Source: Antilocapra americana
Lineage: Eukaryota > Chordata > Mammalia > Artiodactyla > Antilocapridae
DNA length: 64,000 bases
Assembly: GCA_007570785.1 (NCBI GenBank)
Contig: ML660201.1
Location: 47,048,949 to 47,112,948 of the forward strand
Direction of reading: 5' to 3'
This document shows positions 1-51,425 of this stretch, piece after piece. How positions within the stretch are numbered: position 1 is the first letter of the stretch; each line of letters opens with the position of its first letter. A program made the translations under genes and the position numbers. The notes under the pieces were generated by a model. The model was not told the DNA's origin and ran no database searches. It saw nothing but the letters and a program-made list of their open reading frames with translations.

Positions 1-55
1 AAATGGATATAGTCTATAAAATTTATTGAATCATTGTGGTGTTATACAGCTGAAA

Positions 56-228
56 GTGAAAGTTGCTCAGTCATGTCCGACTCTGCGAGTCCATGGAATT
101 CTCCAGGCCACAATACTGGAGTGGGTAGCCTTTCCCTTCTCCAGGGGATCTTCCCAACCCAGGGATCGAACCCAGGTCTCCCACTTTGCAGGCGGATTCT
201 TTACCAGCTGAGCCACAAGGGAAGCCTA
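56..228 (-). mobile_element. Bov-tA SINE with 14-bp target duplication
   Basis: The complement reads as the ruminant tRNA-derived Bov-tA unit. It is flanked by perfect copies of TTATACAGCTGAAA at 42-55 and 229-242. Confidence 0.92.
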
Positions 229-679
229 TTATACAGCTGAAACTAATGTAATATTGTAAAGCAACTATACAGTTTTAAAAAGATTAGGTTTGTCTATAAG
301 TGGCAAAAAATCGGCAGCCTGAAGTTCAGGACCAGTAGGACAGGGAGCTTCATGAGGTTGGAGGTCCAGGTCATCCTGTCCTGCTACTTTGCAAGCCTTT
401 CCTATTCTTCTCCAGAGTTGAAAGACAAAGAGTAATTAAAACACATAGAATTTGTAGTGTAAGTGTGTTAAGGCAAAATAAATCTCAGGAGAAATAGCTA
501 AAAGACTTGATGCAGTTGCCCTTAGGGAGCAGGAATTGCAAGTACAAAGAGATGGATTGGAAGAAGGCTCTATTTTATTGATGATGTTTTTGTTTTCTTC
601 GTTACAGCCTCATAGTACTAATTGGCTTTTAAATTTGTGACATGTTAAACTTTGACAACAAGATTTTTAGAAAATTAGG

Positions 680-965
680 GTTATTTCATATAATGATTGT
701 CAAACTTTTTTTTACTTAACAGTATATCTATCTTGAAGGACTCCCTGGAAGTTCATGTAGGTCTGTGGCATCCTAAATCTTAATGTCTGCATAGAAGTTC
801 ATATTCTAGCTATACTAGTATTTCCTTAACTTTTTTTCTAGACAACTTTTATTTTCACTTTTTCTATTACCTACGATACTATAGTGATTATAGTATTACA
901 TACAGTATTTTATATACATATTAAAACATATTCCTAGAAGTGGAATTATTGCTAGGTCAAAGGCA
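680..965 (-). repeat. Possible antisense L1 3' fragment
   Basis: AT-rich sequence ending in gaagtggaattattgctagg, with wording like the 3' ends of old mammalian L1 elements read antisense. Degenerate, so the call is weak. Confidence 0.4.
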
Positions 966-1539
966 GTTCACAGTAGAAATTTTGACAGAAACTGCCAGAT
1001 TTTCTTCCAAAATTTTGAGATCAGTCTGATGACTGTGTGGGGAATAGATTGATGTAGAGCAAAATGGGCTGTGGGAAGACAGATTTGGAGGCTGTTGCAA
1101 TCATCCTGGCAAGAAATGATGCCCTTCAGACTAGGGTAGATATGGAGAAAGGTAGACTGATTCAAGAAACAAAGTGGGTGGGAGAACAGATGGAATTATT
1201 AATGAAGCAGATGTGAGTAATGAAAGAAAGGAAGGAGTCAGGATGATTCAGGTGGACCCACGACATCAATTAGAGTTGTCATGTGAGATGAAACTTGCTT
1301 GCCATGACCAGATTAGATGAATTCATAAATCCTTTGCCACTCTGACATTTTATAACTTGAGGATCCTTGACAGCACCCTTATTTATAGATTGAATGAAGC
1401 ACATATTGAATACTGTTTCTTTTATAATTGTAGGTGTATAACTTCAGTTGATGTTGTTATGCAGCATACATTGAGTTTATCAGTAAACATTCTAGATTTT
1501 AAATCTGTAAATCTCTAGACTCCTTTTATTTTCCTTCTG

Positions 1540-2690
1540 TCTGCAGCCACACATCTGACCAGTGCACTGCCTCCTTCCACCAGCTGCAGTCAAGAGTGAT
1601 CTTTATAAAATCCAGTCTGTGATGACTCCTTTTGCTCCAGTTTCTTCATATTGAACAGAAATACTGTGTTCACAGCTGATCCCCTCACAGGGATCATTTC
1701 CAAGTGGTTCTCTCCAATTCTACTTTGTCTTGGGGTGTCTGAGCCCTCATCCTCTTTCCATTGGTCTTACAGATGTTCAAGACAGGAAGTAGAGAGCCCT
1801 CAGGTGGGGAATCAGTGGAGCAAAGGGATGTATATTCTATACTAGAAGACTTTCCTGCCACTCCCTAGTATTGGAATAGAGAATCCTTTCTTTCCTCTTC
1901 TCTCACCTGGTACTTCATCTCTCATTAAGCCTTGGTCACTCTTCTCCATATATTTCCCTCTGGTTTTGCAGTCACATCCAAGAGAATCTTCATCATGTTA
2001 TATCTTTGTTCCTGCTCTTCTCCCTCAGCTGAACAAAAAAGAAAAGACATAGAAATAACTATAGATGATTACTTCTGAATATGGCTCTGCCACAGGATGG
2101 CTTCCTAAATGACCCTTGCTCACCTCTTCTCCCTCATCTCTGTGTTCCTTTCCCACATTGCTTATGCCATATCATATGTCTTTCATTTCCCCAAATCCTA
2201 AGTTCACTCAGCTTCCATCCCACCATGCCTAGACCTGACTCTGTAGACCCAGACCTTCCTGGGCTTTCTGTAGGCACTCTTCCTATGTGCTCACAGGGAA
2301 CTCTGTACTTGCCTTTGTTGTAGTATCAATAGATAGCACATCATTATGATGGATAATCATTGGTCATTTTTAGATAGCTCCTAAGATCTCTTTTGGGCCT
2401 CCCTTGTGTTCAGCTGGTAAAGAATCCGCCTGCAATGCAGGAGACTTGGGTTCGATCCCTGGGTTGGGAAGATCCCCTAGAAAAAGGAAAGGCTACCCAC
2501 TCCAGTATTCTGGCCTGGAGAATTCCTTGGACTGTATAGTCCATGGGATCGCAAAGAGTAGGACACAATTGAGCGACTTTCACTTTCAAGATCTTTGTGA
2601 GCAGGGGCCATATCTGAATCAGTTTTATTCATATTTCCCCACTAGATCACACAATGCCTGTCATAGAAGGGCTCAGTAATTATTGTTGAA
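1540..2690 (-). repeat. Degenerate L2 LINE, antisense, split by a SINE
   Basis: Pyrimidine-rich sequence has the order and wording of the L2 3' region read antisense: ...gatctttataaaatcc..., the ...gagcaggggccatatctg... stretch and a gttgaatgaatgaata end. A Bov-tA interrupts it at about 2398-2587. Confidence 0.6.
2395..2587 (+). mobile_element. Bov-tA SINE inserted in L2
   Basis: It has a full tRNA-like head (tggtaaagaatccgcctgc), a gatccctgggttgggaagat middle and a tail ending ...gagcgactttcactttc. Near-identical aagatct(c)ttt sequences flank it. Confidence 0.9.
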
Positions 2691-3346
2691 TGAATGAATA
2701 TATATTTGGCATCAACCAATATTTAATGATTTTTATTTAGCTCAAGGATAGAAGAAATAATCAATACAGAAAAATAATATAGAGGAAAATTGTGATTTTA
2801 GAAGAGGCTACTTTAATAATAGTTGGAAACCAGATTGCAAAAGCCTCAAAAAAAAAAAATTAGTGGTCAGCTCACAAAACAGCTCATTTGGGAAGTTTGA
2901 TGTTGGAGGTACGTATGTGCATTATATAGCTAGAGGACCTTGCAGGGTCTGATAGGAGTTCTCTGTGGGTAGGTTGTGGGAAGATGGATAGACTAGAGAA
3001 ATAGCTCAATGGAATGAACTTCATTATCATCATATAGTCACAGGTACTGGCAGAAACTACCATACCAGTAATAGTAAACAAACATACTGTTGGAGTGTTT
3101 GCTCTAAACTTCAGTGACCATGTACCTTGTTCAGCCAGCACAAGATTCTACAGAAAGAAAAAGTGAAGAAAGGATAGCAGCATTCTTTCCCTCTTCTGAC
3201 CCTCAGAGAAAGCAGAATTAATTTGTGTGTGAACTCACAGAAGATACTTTATCTTTTCTCTTTTCCTTCTCCTCTCTTTTTTCTTAACTGGGAACCAGCA
3301 GTGAGTCCTATAGTTTACTGATTGGGTCTCAGAACCCTAATTGGGT

Positions 3347-3537
3347 TGTGTTCAGTTGTTTCAGTCACGTCCGACTCTGCGACTCCACGGACTGTATCCT
3401 GCCAGGCTCCTCTGTCCATGGGATTTTCCTGGCAAGGATACTGGAGTGGGTTGCCATTTTCTTCTCCAGGGGGTCTTCACAACTCAGGGATCAAACCTGG
3501 GTCTCCTGTGTCTCCTGCACTGCAAATGGATTCTTTA
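3347..3537 (-). mobile_element. Bov-tA SINE
   Basis: The complement matches Bov-tA with moderate divergence. The tRNA-like head end lies on the right, near 3530. Confidence 0.88.
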
Positions 3538-4024
3538 TGGCTCCATTACCCAACACTTTTCTTGGGCTTCTCTTGCTTCACTGAGTGGTCCTCCCCTGAT
3601 ACTCTGCTTCTCCCTCATCTGTTTCCAGGCACCCTGGGATATGTATCCAATCCAAAAACCTTCTTGCCTTTGGGGCTTTCCTCAAGCTTTGCCCAGAGTT
3701 GAACTTTCACTCCCTGGCCTGTGAGGGCCCAGCACAATTGTCACCCGTTGGTGGCAGCCATTCCTGGCAGTCTCCATGTTGTGATTAACCGTGCTGAAGG
3801 GCCTGCCCTGACAGCTGCTTTGTATTCCACTTTTGAGATTTGCTACGCTGTGCTATGTCATACTAGGCTGAGGTCCCCCAGACGCAAGGCCCTCGTTAAC
3901 GTCCTGCTTCTGTTCTCTGCCTCTGTACACAGCTGGTGCTGCTAACATCCTACCAGCCTGGCTTTGGGTGTGCCTATTGGCCTTCCCAGGAGTCATAGAA
4001 TCTTTCATGCTGGGCTCAAGTAGT

Positions 4025-4222
4025 AGTAGTCGCCTGTCGTGTACGACTCTTTGGGACCCCACGGACTGTAGCCTGCCAGGCTCCTCTGTCCATGGGATTC
4101 TCCAGGCAAGAATACTGGAGTGGGTTGCTATTCTTTTCTCCAGAGGTTCTTCCCGACCCAGGCATTGAACCCAAGTCTTCTGCATTACAGGTAGATTCTT
4201 TACCATCTGAGTTACAGGGCTC
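4025..4222 (-). mobile_element. Bov-tA SINE
   Basis: The full unit reads on the complement, from gtcgtgtacgactctttggg to the tRNA-like end at accatctgagttacagggct. Confidence 0.9.
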
Positions 4223-6447
4223 TGCCCTGCCCTAATCATGCTTGGGTTTTGTTCTCCAGGCTTTTGTGCCATTTCCTGCCATAGGAAAATTCTATTATCT
4301 TGTCTATCATGTTTCAATTTAAGAGCGACTTTGGGAAATGTTTTCAGATTCTCCAGATGTTCTTAATATTTACCATATAAAATATTATACCTGCTCAAAG
4401 AACCATGTTTTAATTTTCAGAGTATGTCTGTGTTTAGGAGTTCATTTTATCAGTAATAATGATTTTTAGTTTCCATTGAGACTGCATTTAATATTTTTGA
4501 GGCACATGTTTTCAGATCAGATAACCTAAATTTTAAGTTTTCCTACACCCTATCAGTATTTGTTTATGATAGAAAAGGAGAGTGTTTTAGACATTATTTT
4601 CTGCTGAAAGATTTTCTCAGATTTACATTGGTTGAATGCTTGGATTCACATAAAGTCTGATCTGCTGTGTTTTGAGCTCTCTAAGCAGTGGTGAAATTAG
4701 AATGGGTGGTCTCTGACTGCAGTAGTTATTGACTGCATTCTCTGTGTGCCTTGGCATTGTTATCTTCTTGCAACTGCAGCTGTTTCCTCTGACCCTATAA
4801 AAGTTTTTAAGATGTATACTAATTTGAAATGAAATAACACATAGATTTATCAGGCAGCATGTCTGGGCCCATTTTGTTTACCTTTTCATCCACACAGTCA
4901 TCCATTCAAGATAAATGCCATAAGTCTCTTGTTTTTAATTACATTTTACACTGCGAGTCAACTTTTTTTTTTTTGTAACACTTTTGAAGTCTTTCAGTTA
5001 GTGGGAATGCTTTAGGAATTTTAAAAATAATTTTGTCTTTTTTTGCATGATAGAAGTAGTGATTTTAAGTTCACATTTAAAAATTTTTATTCCTTCTTTA
5101 TGTCTTTGTTTTAAACATACAGTTCTTATTTTATGATAGGTCTATAATTTTTCTGTCTAGCCCTTTGAGGTATCCCCTGATAGCACCCATGCTAAATTGT
5201 TTCACTGTGTGCTTTATTATTTCAGTTGTATACTAATATTTGGTGGGGTTTTAATTATGGAAAGCCCATGAGGCCTGGATTGAGGGCTTACGCTGGTATA
5301 TTTTCATCTGTTTACCTGAGTGATAAGATGTATTTTCAAATGATTAAAGGCAACTCCCACATCCCTCAAGCTTCATAAAATCAGGGATCTTTATTTTGTT
5401 CACTCATGTTTCCTAAATTGTCTACTACACTGCATGGCACATTCTAGGTACTCTGCTTATATTTTTAATCCACTCTTTTATTGAGGACGTAATGACAGGC
5501 TATTGTAGGTACTTACAAGAACCACTGGGGTTTTCTTTTGATTATTTGCCTATTTGTTCCAGTGACATACCTTTGACCCTGTGCTATGCAAAACGATAAT
5601 TCTAATCCTATGAAGATGAGCATTTCCCTCCTTCCTGGGTCTGTATTTGTTTCAGAAACTTTGCATTAGAGTTTGGCTGTCAGAGCCATCTTCAATTTCT
5701 TTTTCAGTAACCCTCAAATTTCTGTTGTTTGGAGACTAATAAGGCATATTCTGTGTGTTTTTTAAAATTAATCAGATTAATTTTCGAAGATAGAAAAACC
5801 CACCTTGTTCAGATGATATAGTTCAGTAGTAAGAATTCAGATAACCATCAAACACAAGGAATGATAGGTGAGAAATAGGAAAAACTAGCAAAAAGAAACA
5901 AAAAATTTGTTTTACCTTAAAGACATGTGATACATTTTTCTAATTAATACACTGACCATGGGTGGAGAAAACCCATCCAAATTGAAGGAGAGTATAACCT
6001 AATGCTTCATTTTTTCTTTTAGTGTAATACTCATTAAGTTATTTTAAAAGGAAATGTAACTACTGTTAGTTAGCAGGTCTTGTGATTCTTTTTAACAGAA
6101 GAAAATTTAAATGTTTGATATCGTGACATTTCCAGTAAATCTAGTAGACTTCTTACACATCTGGTGTGATACAAATTAGATGAAACTTGAATGTGAGCAG
6201 AAATAAAATTGCCATTCATGTTAAAGTTATAAAGAGTTTCTTTTCAAAGACATATATATATTCTTTATGTTGTCTTTATGTGATCATGTTGGACCACTGT
6301 CTGTGGTTGATGATGGAAGAATATGAATTGACCCACCACTTGGTATTGAGTTTCCTGGTTCTGCTGTGAAAGATGTTTACAAAAAGGGGAAATAAAGATG
6401 GGTCGTGTGACATAATGATGACTAAATGTTGCTTTTTTGTTTTGCAG

Positions 6448-45558
<39,111 letters not shown>

Positions 45559-48500
45559 GTGTGCCACCCCAGAGCCTTCTCAGTGTGACACCAGAAACTT
45601 CCGGTCAGCCACAGAACACATGCAGAAGACATGACAGAACCGTTCCTGCTGTTGCCACCGCCGCTGCCACGGCCACGGCCGGGGGCACTTAGAAAACTTG
45701 AAAGTCAGCACTAAAAGATGGGAGAGGTTCAACCCACACCTCCACTTTGCTTCTGAAAGCCCATTGTTAGACCACTCGTCACGATCACTCCAACCCAGTC
45801 TTCACATCTTTGGTTCCAAATGGCATGTCTCTCCAACAATTTAAGTGCCTGATACAAAGTCCAAAGTGTAAACATATTCCTTTCCTCTCTTGCTGCTACT
45901 ATAGCTTTTGAAAGTTACCACAGGTTGGCACAAACCTATGGTATAACTGTAGACACCCTCCCCCAACCTCTCTCCAGGAGGGACATGTTGTAGCCTTCCG
46001 TCTCCTCATCTGTCTTTGGAGAAATGTGGATTTGTTCCCAATTGTAGCCTTTGGTTTTACCGTTGAAAATGGTGGGAGATGTGATGGAGGTCTGTGGGCT
46101 TGTAGCACTGTACTGTCTGCTGACAGTGGCACATGACAGCTGTCCCCCACTTCTCAGTGATGCTTAGGGAGAGGCCCTGCCCAGGGCCCAGCAGGTCAGC
46201 ACCCCAGAGCTCACTGATCGGTCATCAGAATCCACGTTAGAGCAGAAAACTGGGGTTTGGCACATTCTTCAGGTAGCAGAGAGCCAGGGAAGGTTTTCTG
46301 GGTTGGGGTGGGGGGTTGTTTTCTTTGGTCTTAGTACATTTCGTTTCATTTTGTTTAATCTCTGTGCAGTGTGCATGAGTGGATTGCTGTCCATCTATAA
46401 GGAGCCAGGGTCTCGGAATGCCATTGTTCTGTCTGACCTAAATATATTCCTGGGCCACTCCTGCCTGTCTCGTTTCCAGTCACTTCTACCAGCTGATGGC
46501 AGTGTGCTGGCAGAGCCCTTCCCTTCTCCAGAGTGGTTACGTAGCTTTGCTGTTGAAACATCAGTTTTTAAACTCTAAAGAAAAAGCAGCTATCTTTGTG
46601 GAGAAAAAAATTTTTTCCCTCTATTTAGAGAATTCCCCCTGCATGTACTCCTTTATATCAGTTTGTCAGCTGACTCAAGCATTCATCCTAAAGATCAGCT
46701 CTTTCTGTTAGTTTTAAAAAAAATTGGTATCATGTACAATTTCATAGAATTACTGCAAAGACCTTTCTAATTGAGATATTGGGATATTTGGAGTTCCAGT
46801 TGTTAATCCCACAGGAAAGTAACTTAGCTTTTTTTTAACCTTTTGATTATGTCAGGTAGAGGTCGATGAATTATCGTAATTAGACATATTTCAGAATGAA
46901 AATTTTTTTCTTCATAATGACCTAGAATCAGATGTTACGAGAGATCCTAAGAGCAGTGTGACATTTACCTAAAGATAAATTTGGATGTCATAGCCACATT
47001 TATATTAAATCAAGAGGCCCTTTCTGATACGAATTTTTTAAACTTGTATATCTCAGTGAATCCCTAGGAGATTAACATGCTGGGACTCGAGTCATCCCTG
47101 TTGTAGACAGTGATGGAGCCCATGCAGTTACCATTGCCCTCTTAAACCAGGCTGTCTGCTTTTGCCACCAACAGTATAGTTGAGAGATTTTTAGATTTTA
47201 TAGTTGGTGACTCATCATCGCCTTGCTCAGTTCTCCCTTTTCCTTGTTCTCCATGAAGTGAAAGCAGAAAGACTCTCAGTTGGTAGCCTGCATTGCAGCT
47301 CTCAGAATTGGGAAAGGTTGTAACTAATACTCCAGAACTGGCAGCTAGCACTGGGAAAGCCTGTGTGGTTTTCCCCATGATTTTCCAAGGTTCTTTTGTA
47401 TGTCATTGCTTTATTATCACATAAATTAAGAAAGCAGACATTGCACTTTAGCAGACAAGAGCCATACCTGTCTCTCACGCAGGTAACAGGTACATTGGGC
47501 TTCAGGAGTGACTCAGAGATCTCACCCCCAGACTGTGTAAGGACTCTGTGTGAACACGCGCCCCCTTACATCTCCAACCCTATCCCCATGCCAGCATTAG
47601 TTAGGGCCGGCTGTGAATTACGAGCCAGTCACTCCTGTAGGCTACTAGGGGTAGGACTTCTCATCCTGCCCTCTTTCACATCCCAGTTCAGTCTTCCCCT
47701 TCATAGAAGCTCTGTGACACCCCCAGCGTACTGACAGTTTCTGTTTTACATAGTAGAATTCATCAGGTTTAAGTCTTCCTGCTCTAACTGCGGATTGACA
47801 TATGGATCATCAGTCCAGACCTTCACTGGCTATAGGGCCCCTCTAGGGTCTGACTTGAGGAAGGGAGTCAAGGGACCAGTGTGAGTGAAAAGGACACAGC
47901 TGTTACCAAGGCACCAGGAGCCTGACATTGTTCCAGTTTCTCCTTACAGCATGGGGAGTCAAAGGCAGCAGACCAAGTTTGACTCCAGACTCTACTGTCC
48001 ACACCGTGCTGCGCAAGCCCTGCGCTGAGAGCTGAGCCTCACAGGGAGGAGCGTCTATTGGGAAGAAATCTTTCTGATTGTTGTTTTATATTGTTCTCTT
48101 CTAGGATGGGTTAGAGCTTGATGCCTTCCATTCTGGCTTTGCTATTGATTTTGCATGGTGGAGGTTGTTCCTGAGAACCTTAAGGTCTAACCTGCAGTAT
48201 TATTTTTCCCACTGGCCACAGTTTATCACACCCCCTGCCCTCTTGGTTGTTCTCTGAAGGAAGAATTCCTCTTCCCTGTCCTCTTAATCCATCATCCTTA
48301 TATATAAAAGTGTCATGTATGATTGCAGTAATCTCAGAAATCAGGGTGGAGCTTTTCTTTGAATGGTTTAATGAGTGAATTCAGCAGCGAAGTGTCAAGA
48401 GATGATTCTCCAGCCAGGAGAGGTCCTTTTCATCCTCTTACTGCCCAGATTCTCCAGTCACAATGGTACTATAGTCAGTGAGGTGCCACTGGCACCCAGC

Positions 48501-49295
48501 AGCCCCTGGACACACAGCATCTCCGTGTCCTGTCACAGTGTACAAACAATCCTCTCATTTATGGAAATTAAAAGAGCATTTTTGCACAGAGCAAAAGGAA
48601 AAAGACCCATGAATGTCATCTTTTATAGTTTGTTTTAAGTTGGCCAATGTTGGAATTTTTGTCCTTGACATGCACTTGTAAACCAATCTCGCCAAGATAC
48701 AAGTTGTTTTGGCTTTTCACTACAATTACCTCTTGTTCCTCCTGTCTTGACTGCTGACGTTGCTCAATGATTCTAATGTCTATTTTATGGGAAGCAGCCT
48801 TCCCGTGGGTTTCCTTTTACATACTGCAGGGCTATCTTTATACTTCAAGAAAAAAAAGGGGGGGGAGATAACTGTCACCAAACTCATGGGGGATTTGCAG
48901 AAAACCATTTAGGCCACCTTGAGTGAACGGTAGATTCCTCGTTGTTTTCCTGAGCTCACGGTAGTAAAAGAAATCTAATTCAGCATTATTGTGCTACCTC
49001 AAAGGTAAAAATGTTGTAAGGTCTTTTTGGTCCTGAGTTCTACACACAGTGTTTGAAATGTCTTTCAATTGAAATTATTTTTAAATCATGGGGGAGAATC
49101 TTGTTTTAACCTGTTTTACATGTGTATTTTAATCTCTGAAGAATAAGTGATTAGAAAGTAATCAATTCTTGCTCTGTAGTATTGAACATATACTTAAAAT
49201 CATTGTTTGCCATAAAGAAGGTTGGGTTTTTTAAAAGGAAACTCTAGGGCTCGGCTTTGCTCTTGGTTAATAAAGGCTGACAAATCATGTCTGAA
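45559..49295 (+). other. PRKAR2A: PRKAR2A 3' UTR (distal form), end inferred
   Basis: After the stop codon about 3.7 kb of sequence follows with almost no recognisable SINE, LINE or BovB, unlike every intron. That is what a long conserved 3' UTR looks like. The first 130 nt include a GCC/CCG-rich run (45640-45687). The only AATAAA in this interval is at 49269. Possible weaker proximal signals are ATTAAA at 47004-47009 and another near 48566. The exact cleavage site is not visible, and the end given is about 20 nt past the signal. Confidence 0.7.
49269..49274 (+). promoter_or_regulatory. PRKAR2A: Polyadenylation signal AATAAA of PRKAR2A
   Basis: A canonical hexamer is followed about 35-60 nt downstream by a GT/T-rich stretch (49309-49328) that would serve as the downstream element. 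Repeats resume soon after, with a CHR SINE from 49419, which supports the transcript ending here. Confidence 0.65.
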
Positions 49296-49418
49296 TCTTT
49301 GGTGCAGCCCTTGTGTTCTGTTTTTGTCCTCTCATTTCAGGACTCTAGGCCATCACAGCTTTCATCTGGCAGATACATTATTGAGATTGGGGTGTGAACT
49401 CTTGAAAATTAGAAAGGA

Positions 49419-49518
49419 GGGGACTTCCCTTGTGGTTCAGTGGTTAGGACTCAGCGCTTCCACTGCCGGGGGCACAGGTTCAATCCCTGGTCAGGGAACT
49501 AAGAACCTGCAGCCAAAA
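49419..49518 (+). mobile_element. CHR-type SINE, head part
   Basis: ggggacttcccttgtggttc to gaactaagaacctgcagcc, little diverged but lacking a long tail. Confidence 0.87.
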
Positions 49519-49875
49519 GGGGAGACAGGTAGAGATTATAGAGAATTGACTCACACAGCTATGGAGACAGGGAAGTCCCTAGATATGCAGGGCGAGTTGG
49601 CAAGTTATAGACCTAGAAATGCTGATAGTTCAATTCCAGGCTGAGTCTGAAGACCTGAGAACTGAGAGAGTCAATAGCATAGTTCTTATCCAAAGACAAG
49701 CAGGCTAAAGACTCAGGAAGAGACACATCCCAGTATGAAGGCAGTCAGGCAGGATAATCCTCTCTGTCTTGGGAGAGTCAGGCTTTTTGTTACATTCAGG
49801 CTTTCAACTGATTGGATGAGGCCTGCTCACATTAGAGAGGGTAATCTGCTGTATTGAGTTCATTGATTTAAATGT

Positions 49876-50099
49876 GTACATGCATGTTAAGTTGCTTCAG
49901 TAGTATCCGATTCTTTGCAACCCTATGGACTATAAACCACCAGGCTCCTCTGTCCATGGGATTCTCCAGGCAAGAATACTGGGGTGGGTTGCCATGCCCT
50001 CTTCCAGGGGATCTTCCCAACCCAGGGTTCGAATCTGAGTCTCTTCTGTCTTCTGCCTTGGCAGGCAGGTTCTTTACCACTAGCGCCACCTGGGAAGCC
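49876..50099 (-). mobile_element. Bov-tA SINE with 12-bp target duplication (one mismatch)
   Basis: Full unit on the complement, flanked by TGATTTAAATGT (49864-49875) and TGATTTCAATGT (50100-50111). Confidence 0.92.
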
Positions 50100-50334
50100 T
50101 GATTTCAATGTTAATGTCATCCAAAACCACCTTTACAGAAACTCTCCGAACAGTGTTTGACCAAATACCTGGGCACCTCATGGCCCATAAATTGGCACAT
50201 AAAATAAACCACCACAGCATGGTATTTGAATTGTTTAGGGATGGTATACAAGAGCATCCAGTATATCTCTTGCTGGGGAATGATATAATAGTCACTAATA
50301 AAGCCCAGTAGAGAACATCTCCTGTCTGACAGTA

Positions 50335-51035
50335 TTTTTTTTTTTCATTTCCAAATCTCTCCCTTTATTATCATAATTAACCTTTGCTTGGAAAGCAATT
50401 TGTAAAAACTATTCAGACAGCATCATTACATTATTACTTTCAGGCAGAAGAGGGTGAGGGGACTTTCAAGTTAAAATAGGCACTGAAAGAGACACACTCC
50501 AGTTCCTAGGAAGGCTGACCCTCTACAAGTACTAAAGGCAGGATTAATGTGTACATATTAAAAATATACAGTAGCTTTATTCTTCTTGATACTCAAAGAA
50601 AGGTGATGTGATGCCTGTGATGGTCAACATCATATGGGGAAGACCAAGTCCACACTTTGTCCGGAATCAACTGCAACCACGTGAGTCTTTTTGGTCAAGT
50701 CACCTGCACCCACAGTGACGGAATAGGTCCCTGGATATACTTCTATGTAGAGGTCCTTAGAGATGTTCTCCGCAGACTGGGATGCCTTCAGCACACATTC
50801 TGATGCCTGATGCACGCCTCCAACACTAAGGCCTGTGTCTTTTCTCTGACCACTCCCCGCATCAGAGCACAGGTGCAGCTCCGATGTCCCTCTGTGATAG
50901 CGGGAGACGTGGGCTGCCCCTCCTTCTTCTGATGCAGATGAGTAATATTTCCCACACTGACTTGAAGTGTAGTTCATGTATTCAGCCATTGTTCTGAAGG
51001 AAGCACTGAGGCTCGGCTGTCTTCTCTCTATTTGA
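50335..51035 (-). pseudogene. AKIP1: AKIP1 processed retrocopy, 5'-truncated, C-terminal frame open
   Basis: On the minus strand, an open frame from about 51034 to the TGA at 50632-50630 matches the C-terminal two thirds of A-kinase-interacting protein 1. Recognisable pieces are SLSASFRTMAE, YTSSQCGKYYSS, ENISKDLYIEVYPGTYSVTV and TKKTHVVAVDSGQSVDLVFP. These span several exons of the parent gene with no intron. The copy continues into a 3'-UTR-like tail with AATAAA on the minus strand (complement of 50576-50581, and again 50364-50369), followed by an 11-nt A run (T run at 50335-50345). All of this is the signature of retroposition of a spliced mRNA. The N-terminal part of AKIP1 is missing: upstream of about 51035 the frame no longer resembles it, so the 5' end is truncated. 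No stop or frameshift interrupts the remaining ~125 codons, so the copy is young or constrained. AKIP1 binds the PKA catalytic subunit; its place next to PRKAR2A is probably chance. A clear target duplication was not found. Confidence 0.85.
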
Positions 51036-51223
51036 ATAAACGGCAAATCGCAGATGAGATCTGTATTCCCTTCTGGAGAAGGAAATACCTTTTTACTTTT
51101 TGAAACGTCTCTGCACTTTTAAATTAGTAAAACGATCTTATTGAGAAAGAATTCCAACTCCAAAAGGAATACACAGACATACAGTTTTTCCAGGACAATT
51201 TCCTTCTCTGTAGCAAAGTTATT

Positions 51224-51425
51224 GGCTTCCCTGGTGGCTCAGTGATACAAAATCTGCCTGCCAATGCAGGAGACACAGTTTCTATCCCTGGTCGGGAAGA
51301 TGCCCTAGCGAAGGAAATGGCACCCAGTCCAGTATTCTTGCTGGGGAAATCCCATAGACAGAGGAGCCTGGCAGGTTAGAGTCAGTAGGATCACAAAGAG
51401 TCAGACACAGCGACTAAACAACAAC
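51224..51425 (+). mobile_element. Bov-tA SINE
   Basis: ggcttccctggtggctcagt to cagcgactaaacaacaacg. GTTAT flanks both sides but is too short to call a duplication. Confidence 0.9.

Larger units (their letters stand above)
1..6447 (+). other. PRKAR2A: PRKAR2A intron 1 (3' part)
   Basis: This non-coding stretch precedes exon 2. It holds four Bov-tA SINEs, an antisense L2 segment and a short L1-like piece, listed separately. From about 4220 to 6447 I see only AT-rich unique sequence with a possible small L2 scrap near 5340-5460. No additional exon with supporting protein similarity was found. Confidence 0.85.

Noticed and set aside
2404..2480. tRNA-like heads in SINEs (many places)
   Set aside because: They are diverged SINE promoters derived from tRNA-Glu, not tRNA genes; no intact cloverleaf was seen.
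3853..4317. 154-codon minus-strand ORF
   Set aside because: Its recognisable part is translated Bov-tA SINE; the same peptide appears wherever this SINE occurs.
50312..51070. Target-site duplication for the AKIP1 retrocopy
   Set aside because: Short resemblances such as atac/atct near both edges are too weak to call.
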